9,088 bases of DNA, taken from contig VBQB01000135.1 in NCBI GenBank assembly GCA_005887855.1, forward strand, positions 1 to 9,088, written 5' to 3'. Of the stretch, positions 1 through 7,237 are shown piece by piece. The translations under genes were made by a program, and so were the position numbers. This DNA comes from Verrucomicrobiota bacterium. Its GTDB lineage: Bacteria > Verrucomicrobiota > Verrucomicrobiae > Chthoniobacterales > UBA10450. The notes beneath the pieces are model-generated. The model was not told where the DNA came from and did not search any database. It saw nothing but the letters and a program-made list of their open reading frames with translations. Positions within the stretch are counted from its first letter, which is position 1. Each line of letters starts with the position of its first letter.

Positions 1-3000
1 GCGCGCATTGCGATCTCGACATTCGGCCGCCGACTCCAGGCCTCTTTAGTTTCAACAATCCGCTCGGTGCCTGTCCCGAATGCCGCGGATTCGGTCGCAC
101 CATTGCGCTTGATCTCAATCGTGCAATTCCGGATCGCAGCTTGACCATCAAGCAAGGCGTGGTGCGGGCCTTTCGCGGTGCCGAGTTTGGTGAATCGCAA
201 AAAGATCTGCTTCGAGCCTGCGCGCGCGAAGAGATCGACGTCGACATTCCATTCGAGGAATTGCCGAAAACGGATCAAGACTTCGTGATCAACGGAGAGA
301 AACGCGGTGATTACAACGATGAAGATTACGAGGACGATCGGTGGTACGGCGTCCGCGGATTTTTCCGATGGCTCGAGAGCAAGACATACAAAATGCATGT
401 GCGCGTCTTGCTCAGCCGTTATCGCGCTTACACGAAATGCCCGAGTTGTAATGGCGGGCGCCTTCAGCCGGAAGCGCTGAATTACAAAATTTCGGCAAAC
501 CGCAATCCGCGATCCGAAATTCTTTTGGCGCTTCCAGAGTTCGCCACGCTCTCCATTTCCGACGCGCGCGATTTTCTCGCCAGGATTGACATCTTGCCTA
601 ACGACTCTACAGCGGAAATGCTGCGGAACGAAATTTGCGCGCGACTCAATTATCTTTGCGAAGTTGGCGTCGGTTATCTGACCCTGGATCGCTCGACGCG
701 CACGCTGAGCGGCGGCGAAGTGCAGCGTGTCAACCTTACCACATGTCTCGGAGCGTCGCTTGTCAATACGCTCTTCGTCATGGACGAGCCGAGCGTCGGC
801 CTGCATCCGCGTGATGTCGGCCGGCTAGTCCGCGTGATGCATACCCTGCGCGACAAAGGCAACACTCTGCTCGTGGTCGAACACGACGAAGCGATCATTC
901 GCGCGGCTGACAATGTGATCGACATCGGATCCGGGCGCGGTGAGCGCGGCGGTGAAGTGGTTTTTAGCGGAGCACTCGAAGAATTTCTGGATGGATCGGG
1001 CGCTTCGCGCACGACCCCAAACAAAATCGCGCAGCGATCAAATCGGAGCCGCTTCGCAGCTTCGGGCCTAACATTGCGCGGCGCCCGCCCGATCTACCAA
1101 TCTCTCACCGCCGATTATCTCAGCGATCGCAAGAAAATTCCGGTGCCGAAATCGCGCCGGAAATCGACTGCTTCAATCAAGATTGCTGGTGCGCGCGAAC
1201 ACAATTTAAAAAATATCGACGTCGATCTTCCACTCGGAATTTTTGCCTGCGTTACAGGTGTTTCTGGCTCTGGGAAATCGACGTTGATTCACGATGTTCT
1301 TTATCGAAACCTTGCGCGGGCGAAGGGCCTGGCGTCCGACCAGGAAGCCGGCGCCTGCAATAGGGTGCGCGAATTATTTGCCGCACAACCGGCAGCAATG
1401 TCGCAAGGTCTCATAGCGAGCGCTTTCTCATTCAATTCCGGAAGCGGACGCTGCGAACGTTGTTCGGGCACCGGTTTTGAAAAAATCGAGATGCAATTCT
1501 TGAGCGATCTTTATGTGCGCTGTGCCGAGTGCGAAGGCCGCCGTTTTCAACCGCATGTGTTGAAAGTGAAACTGCACGGTAAATCGATTCATGATCTGCT
1601 CAAGCTGACGGTAAGCGAGGCGATTGAGTTCTTCGCGCAAATCGGCGAGCAACCGAAGTTGTCGGAGCCTCTTGCTGTGCTTGAAGAAGTTGGGCTCGGC
1701 TATTTGCGCCTCGGCCAGCCGCTTAACACGCTCTCCGGCGGCGAATCGCAGCGGCTAAAGTTAGTCCGTCACCTCACCGGCACAGATTCATCCGATGAAT
1801 CCAATGGCGAACCGGGCCGCAGAGGCAGTTTGTTCATCTTCGACGAACCAACGGTCGGTTTGCATTTCGATGACGTGTCGACGTTGCTGCGCCTTTTTCA
1901 GCGGCTGGTCGAGCGCGGCCATTCCATTGTAGTGATCGAACACAATCTCGAAGTGATTAAGTGCGCGGATTGGATTGTCGATCTTGGCCCGGAAGGGGGA
2001 GACGAAGGTGGTGAGGTGGTGGCGAGCGGAACGCCGGAGCAAATCGCGCGTGTGGAGTCATCGCACACGGGAGAGTTCTTGCGCTCGGTTCTGGGGAGCG
2101 GAGGCCAGCCTGCAGTTCGCGGCAGCTTGCCGCGAACATCTTATCACGGGAACGGTGGTGGCGAAGCATATCTTGCACGCGCAGCTGAAGAACCGCCGGG
2201 CAGGCTACTCGCCGGAACAGACTGGCAGCCTGTGTTCCCCAGAAATCGGAATGGCTCGATTTCGATTCACGGCGCGCGCGAACACAATCTGAAAAATATC
2301 AGCGTAGAGATCCCGCGCGACGAAATAGTTGTCATCACCGGTTTGAGCGGCTCGGGCAAATCAACTCTGGCGTTCGACATTCTGTTCGCGGAAGGACAGC
2401 GAAGGTTTCTGGACAGCATGTCGCCTTACGCGCGGCAATTCGTCGAGCAACTCGAAAAACCTGATGTTGATCTTATCGAGGGCTTGCCGCCAAGCGTTGC
2501 CATCGAGCAGCGCGTGACACGCGGCGGCGGCAAATCGACGGTGGCAACCGTTACTGAAGTTTATCATTTTCTTCGACTGCTCTTTGCAAAAACCGGGACG
2601 CAATTTTGCCCGGACTGCGATTCGCCCGTCGAAAAACAGAGCGTCGCCGCGATCGTGAAACGGGTGGAAGCAGCGGGCAAACGTGGAATGCTCAAGGTAC
2701 TCGCGCCGCTGGTCAAAGCGCGCAAAGGTTTTCACACCGATGTGGCGCACTGGGCTGAGCGACAGGGCTTCGATACCCTTTACGTTGATGGAAAGCTGAT
2801 TCCGGTTTCGCATTTTCGAAAGCTCGAACGCTTCAAAGAACACACGATTGACGTGGTCGTGGGCGCTATCGATGCGAAGCGCATCTTGAAAGCGCGCAAT
2901 CTCACCCAGCGTGCGCTGGAGATTGGTCGCGGCACAGCCCATCTGCTCGACACAAAAGGTCGTCTCATAGTCATGAGCACGGAGATGAGCTGTCCCGGCT

Positions 3001-4901
3001 GCGGTCGCGCGTTTGAAGAGCTTGATCCGCGTTTGTTTTCTTTCAATTCACCGCACGGCGCATGCGAGGGATGTGGCGGGTTCGGCGAAATATGGAATCG
3101 CGATCTGCAAACGGGAGCGGACGAAAATGGCGATTCCGTTCTTGAAAATGAACTTGCAGCCGATCGCGAATTTGAATGGATCGAGGAAGACGAAGCGCGC
3201 GAGTGTCCGGGCTGTCATGGCTCGCGCTTGAATGCGATCGCGCGTCACGTAAGGGTGCAGGGCTTTTCCATCGATAATTTTACCTCGCTGTCCGCCAGCG
3301 AAGCGCGCAAGCTCATTGCGAGATTGCGCTTTCGCGGGACGCAGAAAACAATCGCGGCGGAATTGCTTCCTGAAATTCAACAGCGATTGAGGTTCATGGA
3401 GAACGTTGGCCTCGGCTATCTCGCGCTCGGCCGTTCAGCCAAAACATTGAGCGGCGGCGAATCGCAACGGATTCGCCTCGCTGCCCAACTTGGGTCCAAC
3501 CTGCGTGGTGTTCTTTACGTGCTTGATGAGCCGACCATCGGTTTACATCCGCGCGATAATTTGCGCTTGCTCGATACGCTGACGGCATTGCGTGCAAAAG
3601 GAAATTCGCTCATTATCGTCGAGCACGACGAGGAGACGATGCGGCGAGCGGATCACGTTGTCGATCTTGGCCCGCGTGCCGGCGTTCATGGGGGCGAAAT
3701 TGTCGCGCAAGGAACGCTGCGCGATATCGAGCAAGCAAAAGATTCTGAAACCGGGCGTTGTTTAACATCGCCCATTTGTCATCCAATCCGAATGTCGCGG
3801 CGGTCGCTGCGCGGCGTCGAGTACTGGATCGAACTCCGCGACGCGCGGGCGAACAATTTGAAAGATGTCCATGTCCGGTTCCCGCTTGGTCGATTGTCGG
3901 TGATCACGGGAATTTCCGGCTCCGGAAAATCGACCTTGATGCACGAGGTGCTTTTGCCTGGGGTGCGCGACCAACTGAACAAAAAAAGAGCGAGCGGCAA
4001 CGGCGAGCTATTCAAGCTGGTGAGTGGAGCGACTGAAATTGAGGCGGTTTATGAAGTCGATCAATCACCCATCGGGAAAACGTCGCGCTCGACGCCCGGC
4101 ACTTACATCAAAGTCTTTGACGAAATCCGGAACCTTTACGCGCAATTGCCTCTCTCGCGCGTACGCGGTTATTCGGCGAGCCGATTTTCCTTCAATGCCG
4201 AAGGCGGCCGTTGCGAAACCTGCAAGGGGCAGGGCGTGATCAAGCTGGAAATGAATTTTCTGCCGCGCAGTTATGTGCCATGCGAAGATTGCGGTGGTCG
4301 TCGTTACAACCCACAAACACTGGAAATCCTCTACAACCAAAAATCGATCGGCGACGTGATGGAGATGACGATCGAGGAAGCAGCCGAATTCTTCTCGGCT
4401 CATCCGAAAATCGCGCGTGCGCTTTCCTTGCTGGCCGATACCGGTCTCGGCTATCTCAAACTCGGGCAACCGAGCCCGACGTTGAGCGGCGGCGAAGCGC
4501 AACGGCTCAAGCTGGTGACGCAATTAAAACGCGGCGTCAGCCGCGCGGCGAACGAGCGGATTCGAAAAATGCGCAAGCCTGGATCGACACTGTATTTACT
4601 GGAGGAACCGACTATTGGCCTTCATATGGCCGACGTTGAACTGCTGCTCAACGTGCTGCATCGGCTCGTGGATGAAGGTAATACCGTAATCGTGATCGAG
4701 CACAATCTTAGCGTCATCGCTGAAGCAGATTACATCGTCGATCTTGGGCCGGAAGCCGGCGCGGAGGGTGGCGAGGTCGTCGCCTTTGGGACGCCGGAAG
4801 AAGTTGCAAAGAATCGCGCCAGTCGCACCGCGCCGTTTCTGCGCAAGGTGCTAAGCAGAGCCGTCAAAACGCGCCGGCAAAAGTCGCCGATCCCGCGTTA
4901 G
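1..4901 (+). CDS. uvrA: Tandem-fused (double-length) UvrA, excinuclease ABC subunit A, 5'-partial
   Basis: ATP-dependent damage-recognition subunit of nucleotide excision repair; it loads UvrB on lesions. The reading frame is open from base 3 (no start in the window) to TAG at 4899-4901, about 1,632 residues. Unit 1 enters inside zinc finger 1 (Cys codons at 9, 72, 81), then the CPSC motif (438), signature LSGGEVQR (705) and Walker B MDEP (780). Its second ATPase has Walker A GVSGSGKST (1257-1283), zinc finger GRCERC...CAEC, signature LSGGESQR (1731) and Walker B FDEP (1839). A Gly/Pro/Arg-rich linker (about 2070-2250) leads to unit 2: Walker A GLSGSGKST (2340-2366), UvrB-binding region, zinc finger (about 2990-3075), LSGGESQR (3447), LDEP (3522), Walker A GISGSGKST (3909-3935), DQSPIGKT (4059), zinc finger, LSGGEAQR (4482), LEEP (4599). 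A single UvrA is ~940 residues, so this is two fused units, as in Chlamydia. The halves are asymmetric: unit 1 ATPase II is ~36 residues short at the Q-loop, and unit 2 lacks most of the insertion domain. Confidence 0.96.
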   Translation, partial: AHCDLDIRPPTPGLFSFNNPLGACPECRGFGRTIALDLNRAIPDRSLTIKQGVVRAFRGAEFGESQKDLLRACAREEIDVDIPFEELPKTDQDFVINGEKRGDYNDEDYEDDRWYGVRGFFRWLESKTYKMHVRVLLSRYRAYTKCPSCNGGRLQPEALNYKISANRNPRSEILLALPEFATLSISDARDFLARIDILPNDSTAEMLRNEICARLNYLCEVGVGYLTLDRSTRTLSGGEVQRVNLTTCLGASLVNTLFVMDEPSVGLHPRDVGRLVRVMHTLRDKGNTLLVVEHDEAIIRAADNVIDIGSGRGERGGEVVFSGALEEFLDGSGASRTTPNKIAQRSNRSRFAASGLTLRGARPIYQSLTADYLSDRKKIPVPKSRRKSTASIKIAGAREHNLKNIDVDLPLGIFACVTGVSGSGKSTLIHDVLYRNLARAKGLASDQEAGACNRVRELFAAQPAAMSQGLIASAFSFNSGSGRCERCSGTGFEKIEMQFLSDLYVRCAECEGRRFQPHVLKVKLHGKSIHDLLKLTVSEAIEFFAQIGEQPKLSEPLAVLEEVGLGYLRLGQPLNTLSGGESQRLKLVRHLTGTDSSDESNGEPGRRGSLFIFDEPTVGLHFDDVSTLLRLFQRLVERGHSIVVIEHNLEVIKCADWIVDLGPEGGDEGGEVVASGTPEQIARVESSHTGEFLRSVLGSGGQPAVRGSLPRTSYHGNGGGEAYLARAAEEPPGRLLAGTDWQPVFPRNRNGSISIHGAREHNLKNISVEIPRDEIVVITGLSGSGKSTLAFDILFAEGQRRFLDSMSPYARQFVEQLEKPDVDLIEGLPPSVAIEQRVTRGGGKSTVATVTEVYHFLRLLFAKTGTQFCPDCDSPVEKQSVAAIVKRVEAAGKRGMLKVLAPLVKARKGFHTDVAHWAERQGFDTLYVDGKLIPVSHFRKLERFKEHTIDVVVGAIDAKRILKARNLTQRALEIGRGTAHLLDTKGRLIVMSTEMSCPGCGRAFEELDPRLFSFNSPHGACEGCGGFGEIWNRDLQTGADENGDSVLENELAADREFEWIEEDEARECPGCHGSRLNAIARHVRVQGFSIDNFTSLSASEARKLIARLRFRGTQKTIAAELLPEIQQRLRFMENVGLGYLALGRSAKTLSGGESQRIRLAAQLGSNLRGVLYVLDEPTIGLHPRDNLRLLDTLTALRAKGNSLIIVEHDEETMRRADHVVDLGPRAGVHGGEIVAQGTLRDIEQAKDSETGRCLTSPICHPIRMSRRSLRGVEYWIELRDARANNLKDVHVRFPLGRLSVITGISGSGKSTLMHEVLLPGVRDQLNKKRASGNGELFKLVSGATEIEAVYEVDQSPIGKTSRSTPGTYIKVFDEIRNLYAQLPLSRVRGYSASRFSFNAEGGRCETCKGQGVIKLEMNFLPRSYVPCEDCGGRRYNPQTLEILYNQKSIGDVMEMTIEEAAEFFSAHPKIARALSLLADTGLGYLKLGQPSPTLSGGEAQRLKLVTQLKRGVSRAANERIRKMRKPGSTLYLLEEPTIGLHMADVELLLNVLHRLVDEGNTVIVIEHNLSVIAEADYIVDLGPEAGAEGGEVVAFGTPEEVAKNRASRTAPFLRKVLSRAVKTRRQKSPIPR

Positions 4902-4915
4902 TTCGTTCGATCTGC

Positions 4916-4958
4916 GAAGCGCGTCGCTTCAGGAGTGGAGGCGCAAGCGCGCGTTTTT
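4916..4958 (+). terminator. Weak candidate intrinsic terminator after uvrA
   Basis: The uvrA-lgt spacer holds a 6-bp hairpin GAAGCG-CGT-CGCTTC (4916-4930), followed by a short GC-only stem GCGC-AAGC-GCGC (4941-4952) and then GTTTTT (4953-4958). The GC stem plus T-run has terminator shape, but a 4-bp stem is weak. If it is real, lgt would have its own promoter, and the upstream TTG codon at 4957 would lie in the T-run, which favours ATG 4999 as the lgt start. The spacer holds nothing else recognisable. Confidence 0.2.
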
Positions 4959-4998
4959 GTTGCCGACGTTGGAAACCTCGCGCAGAATCGCCGCACCA

Positions 4999-5928
4999 AT
5001 GCTGGCATACTATCTGCACGATCTCGATCCGATTATCTTTCGGATCTACGATAACGTCGGGCCGCGTTGGTACGGCCTTGCTTATGTGCTCGCTTTTATC
5101 TCCAGCTACATTCTTCTCCGGTGGCTGGCCAAACGTGGGTTTGCCGATCTGCCGGTGGCTAAAGTCGGAGACTTTATTACCGGCGCGGCGCTTTTCGGGG
5201 TCATCATCGGTGGGCGGCTCGGTTACGTTTTTTTCTACAAACCCGAAATGCTGCGGGAACCGTTGTCGATCTTGCGCGTCTGGGAAGGCGGAATGTCGAG
5301 CCACGGCGGCATGATCGGGCTGTTGCTCTTCACTTTTTACTATGCGCATCGACATAAAATTTCGTGGCTGAATTTGGCCGACAATCTCGCCGTGACCGCG
5401 CCGGTTGGTCTGTTCCTGGGCCGCTGCGCGAATTTCATCAACGGAGAGCTTTATGGGCGTATCACAACCGTTCCGTGGGCAATGCAATTTCCAAAGGAGT
5501 TGCTCGATCATCCCACCGAAGCCGACCGCGCGATCTCATTGTGCACACAGATTGATCCATCGCTCACAACGCCGGAAGCGATTGTCGCCGCCGTAAACCG
5601 ACAATCACAGGTCGTGGCGACTTTGCGCTCGATTTTGACGCCGCGGCATCCATCGCAGCTCTACGAAGCCTTTTTTGAAGGCATCGTTCTATTCGCGATT
5701 TTATGGCTCGTGCGCACGCGCACGCGACAACCGAACGGGTTTCTGTCGGGACTTTTTTTTATTTGCTACGCCATTTTTCGGATCGTGATCGAATATTTCC
5801 GCGAACCTGATGCGACATTGATTGGGCCTTTTACGCGCGGCCAGTTTTTCTCGCTGTTTTTGTTTATGATCGGGCTCGCGTTCATCGCGGCGGCCAGACT
5901 ACGGCCGAGTTTTCCAAAAAAAGCTTAA
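4999..5928 (+). CDS. lgt: Prolipoprotein diacylglyceryl transferase Lgt
   Basis: Inner-membrane enzyme that moves diacylglycerol from phosphatidylglycerol to the lipobox Cys of prolipoproteins, the first step of lipoprotein maturation. With ATG 4999 the product is 309 residues, slightly longer than the E. coli enzyme (~290). Visible family marks: N-terminal PRWYGLAY (residues 22-29), GGRLGYVFFY (71-80), GGMSSHGGMIG with the essential-type His102, the Lgt signature box GRCANFINGELYGR (141-154; Arg142, Asn145, Gly153 match the conserved positions), TPRHPSQLYE (214-223) and FRIVIEYFREPD (260-271). Several hydrophobic segments fit a multi-pass membrane protein. The frame also offers TTG at 4957 and 4960, but the purine-rich AGGAGTGGAGG at 4931-4941 sits 15 or more bases from them, and family N-termini start close to ATG 4999. 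No clear Shine-Dalgarno precedes 4999, so the start is moderately sure. The neighbouring Tol operon is also an envelope function. Confidence 0.95.
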   Translation: MLAYYLHDLDPIIFRIYDNVGPRWYGLAYVLAFISSYILLRWLAKRGFADLPVAKVGDFITGAALFGVIIGGRLGYVFFYKPEMLREPLSILRVWEGGMSSHGGMIGLLLFTFYYAHRHKISWLNLADNLAVTAPVGLFLGRCANFINGELYGRITTVPWAMQFPKELLDHPTEADRAISLCTQIDPSLTTPEAIVAAVNRQSQVVATLRSILTPRHPSQLYEAFFEGIVLFAILWLVRTRTRQPNGFLSGLFFICYAIFRIVIEYFREPDATLIGPFTRGQFFSLFLFMIGLAFIAAARLRPSFPKKA

Positions 5929-5981
5929 CGGCGGCGTACGGAAACAGTTCGCTTTCCGCGAAATTGCGCTATTACTTATGC

Positions 5982-5986
5982 AGGTG
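5982..5986 (+). promoter_or_regulatory. Ribosome binding site of tolQ
   Basis: AGGTG lies 8 bases before ATG 5995 and supports that start. The rest of the 66-base lgt-tolQ spacer shows no convincing promoter or terminator, so co-transcription with lgt is possible. Confidence 0.45.
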
Positions 5987-5994
5987 ACGCGGAG

Positions 5995-6750
5995 ATGCTC
6001 ATTGCAAAGTTGTTAGCGGCCGGCGGTCTGCTTTTCGCGTTCAATCACGCGACGATCGCAGGAAAGCTCGTCCTGTCTCTTCTCGCCATTGCCTCAATCT
6101 TCAGCTGGTCGATCATGATCACGAAGTTGCGCGTTATCCGGTTCGCCCGGCAACAGAACGCCCGCTTCCTCGGTGCGTTTCGGCAGGATCGACAGCCGTT
6201 GCGTTTGTTTCAAAAGCATGCGCGGTTTCCAGGATCGCCGGTGTTTAATGTGTACCGCGCTGGGTGCGAGGAAATGACCTTTCATCTTCTCGGTTCGCCA
6301 GAAGTCGATGAAACATTTCGTGCGCGGCTCGAGATTGCGGACAAAATTTCACCGGCCCAGATGGGCGCGGTGAATGCGGCCATGGAACGCTCAGTGGGCG
6401 AGACGGCGCTTGCCCTCGAGTCGCAAATGATTTTGCTCGCGACCGCGGTGAGTGGTTCGCCATTTCTTGGCTTGCTCGGCACGGTCTGGGGTGTGATGGA
6501 CGCGTTTACTGGCGTGGCGGAGGCTGGTTCGCCTAGTCTGGTGTCAATGGCGCCCGGTGTTTCCGGTGCGCTCATCACCACCGTGACCGCGCTGTGCGTC
6601 GCTATACCGGCGATGTTCGGCTACAATTTTCTCATCACCAGTATTCGTGGCGTCATCGTTGAGATGGACAACTTTGCCGCGGAACTCGCTTCGGAGTTTG
6701 AGCACAAGTATGTCGATCACAATGTGCGCGCGCCGGAGTTTCGAAGATGA
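5995..6750 (+). CDS. tolQ: MotA/TolQ/ExbB proton-channel family protein
   Basis: Inner-membrane stator subunit that, with TolR/ExbD, conducts protons to energise a TolA/TonB-type protein. Product 251 residues, near the ~230-250 usual for the family. Hydrophobic segments: about 22-43, 147-173 and 187-213, the three-helix topology of TolQ/ExbB. The family core is clear: SPFLGLLGTVWGVMDAF (155-171; E. coli TolQ has a very similar SP..GL.GTVWGIM.AF) and MAPGVSGALITTVTALCVAI (185-204), which correspond to the pore-lining helices with conserved Thr163 and Thr195/196. The long charged stretch between the first and second helices (44-146) is the cytoplasmic loop. ATG 5995 has AGGTG 8 bases upstream. 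The stop TGA (6748-6750) overlaps an ATG at 6747. The order tolQ-tolR-tonB/tolA and the GTVWG motif favour TolQ over ExbB, but the families are not cleanly separable by eye. Confidence 0.92.
   Translation: MLIAKLLAAGGLLFAFNHATIAGKLVLSLLAIASIFSWSIMITKLRVIRFARQQNARFLGAFRQDRQPLRLFQKHARFPGSPVFNVYRAGCEEMTFHLLGSPEVDETFRARLEIADKISPAQMGAVNAAMERSVGETALALESQMILLATAVSGSPFLGLLGTVWGVMDAFTGVAEAGSPSLVSMAPGVSGALITTVTALCVAIPAMFGYNFLITSIRGVIVEMDNFAAELASEFEHKYVDHNVRAPEFRR
6735..6738 (+). promoter_or_regulatory. Shine-Dalgarno-like GGAG at the end of tolQ
   Basis: GGAG lies inside the last tolQ codons, 8 bases before the ATG at 6747 that overlaps the tolQ stop. The spacing is ideal for initiation of the 24-codon frame rather than of tolR, whose ATG is 79 bases further on. 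Confidence 0.35.
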
Positions 6751-6821
6751 TGATGTTTGAGGGGCCAGGCAGCGCAAAACGCATCAAGAATCTAATTTCA
6801 AACATCGAATTTTGGCCATGA
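6747..6821 (+). CDS. Putative 24-residue micro-ORF bridging tolQ and tolR
   Basis: A small frame exactly fills the tolQ-tolR gap. It opens with ATG 6747, overlapping the tolQ stop as ATGA, has two further ATGs in a row, and ends at TGA 6819-6821, which overlaps the tolR start ATG 6818 as ATGA. GGAG at 6735-6738 is spaced 8 bases from its first ATG. The peptide begins MMMFEGPGSAKRIKN and ends with EFWP; it is mildly basic, with no membrane segment and no family I recognise. tolR itself has no visible Shine-Dalgarno, so the micro-ORF could carry ribosomes from tolQ to tolR by translational coupling. It may equally be a chance frame, since 24 codons is short; the double ATGA junction and well-placed GGAG are the reasons to list it. 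Confidence 0.35.
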   Translation: MMMFEGPGSAKRIKNLISNIEFWP

Positions 6822-7234
6822 GACGGTATTCGGAGCGCAGCAATCTCACAACCCTTAGCGAGATCAATGTCACGCCGTTGCTCGATCTCGCGTTTGTGCT
6901 GCTTATCATTTTCATGATCACGACTCCGCTGCTCGAAAACAGCATGAATCTGGTGATCCCATCCAGCGGCGCGACGAACCCGCCGATTAGTTCATCGCAA
7001 GTGCAAACGATCTCGATCGATCGTACCGACACAATTCGGTTGAACAATCAAGTAGTCGATTCGGAGAGGCTCAGCGCGCAATTGACCCAGTTGAAGCAGG
7101 CAAATCCAGATGTGGCGGTTGTAATCCGACCGGATCGTGAATTACCCGTGCAAAAGCTGGTTACGTTAATGGACGCCTTGCAGCGCGCGCAGATCACGAA
7201 GGTGGGCATCGCGACGAGAGCGGAACCGAGATAG
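6818..7234 (+). CDS. tolR: ExbD/TolR family biopolymer transport protein
   Basis: Partner of TolQ in the proton-driven motor: one transmembrane helix and a periplasmic domain. With ATG 6818 the product is 138 residues (E. coli TolR ~142). The N-terminus is diagnostic: LSEINVTPLLDLAFVLLIIF (residues 13-32), where Asp23 corresponds to the proton-carrying Asp of TolR/ExbD in the hydrophobic helix (about 21-37). The rest, including VVIRPDRELPVQKLVTLMDA, fits the periplasmic ExbD/TolR fold, and the C-terminal KVGIAT matches the usual family end. A TTG two codons upstream (6812) is possible, but ATG 6818 overlaps the stop of the preceding micro-ORF and gives the usual length. No Shine-Dalgarno is seen, so translation is probably coupled to upstream frames. 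The next gene starts 3 bases after the stop. Confidence 0.92.
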   Translation: MRRYSERSNLTTLSEINVTPLLDLAFVLLIIFMITTPLLENSMNLVIPSSGATNPPISSSQVQTISIDRTDTIRLNNQVVDSERLSAQLTQLKQANPDVAVVIRPDRELPVQKLVTLMDALQRAQITKVGIATRAEPR

Positions 7235-7237
7235 ACG

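Noticed and set aside
2361..2942. Long minus-strand open frame (193 codons) opposite uvrA
   Set aside because: It lies wholly antisense to conserved UvrA coding sequence; GC-rich codon structure generates such frames, and the translation shows no recognisable domain.
4957..4998. Upstream TTG start giving Lgt 14 more residues
   Set aside because: The extra residues do not resemble Lgt N-termini, the purine-rich site is 15 or more bases away, and ATG 4999 opens directly into the conserved start.
4864..5511. Minus-strand open frame of 215 codons across the uvrA end and lgt
   Set aside because: Antisense shadow of lgt; its composition is that of reversed membrane codons, and no motif is seen.
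5939..5958. Hairpin CGGAAA-8 base loop-TTTCCG between lgt and tolQ, read as a terminator
   Set aside because: Six-base stem with an AT-rich half and no following T-run; it could occur by chance and does not end transcription in the usual form.
5948..5975. Possible tolQ promoter with TATTAC as -10 box
   Set aside because: No acceptable -35 box at the right spacing (TTCGCT is a poor match), and co-transcription from lgt is equally possible.
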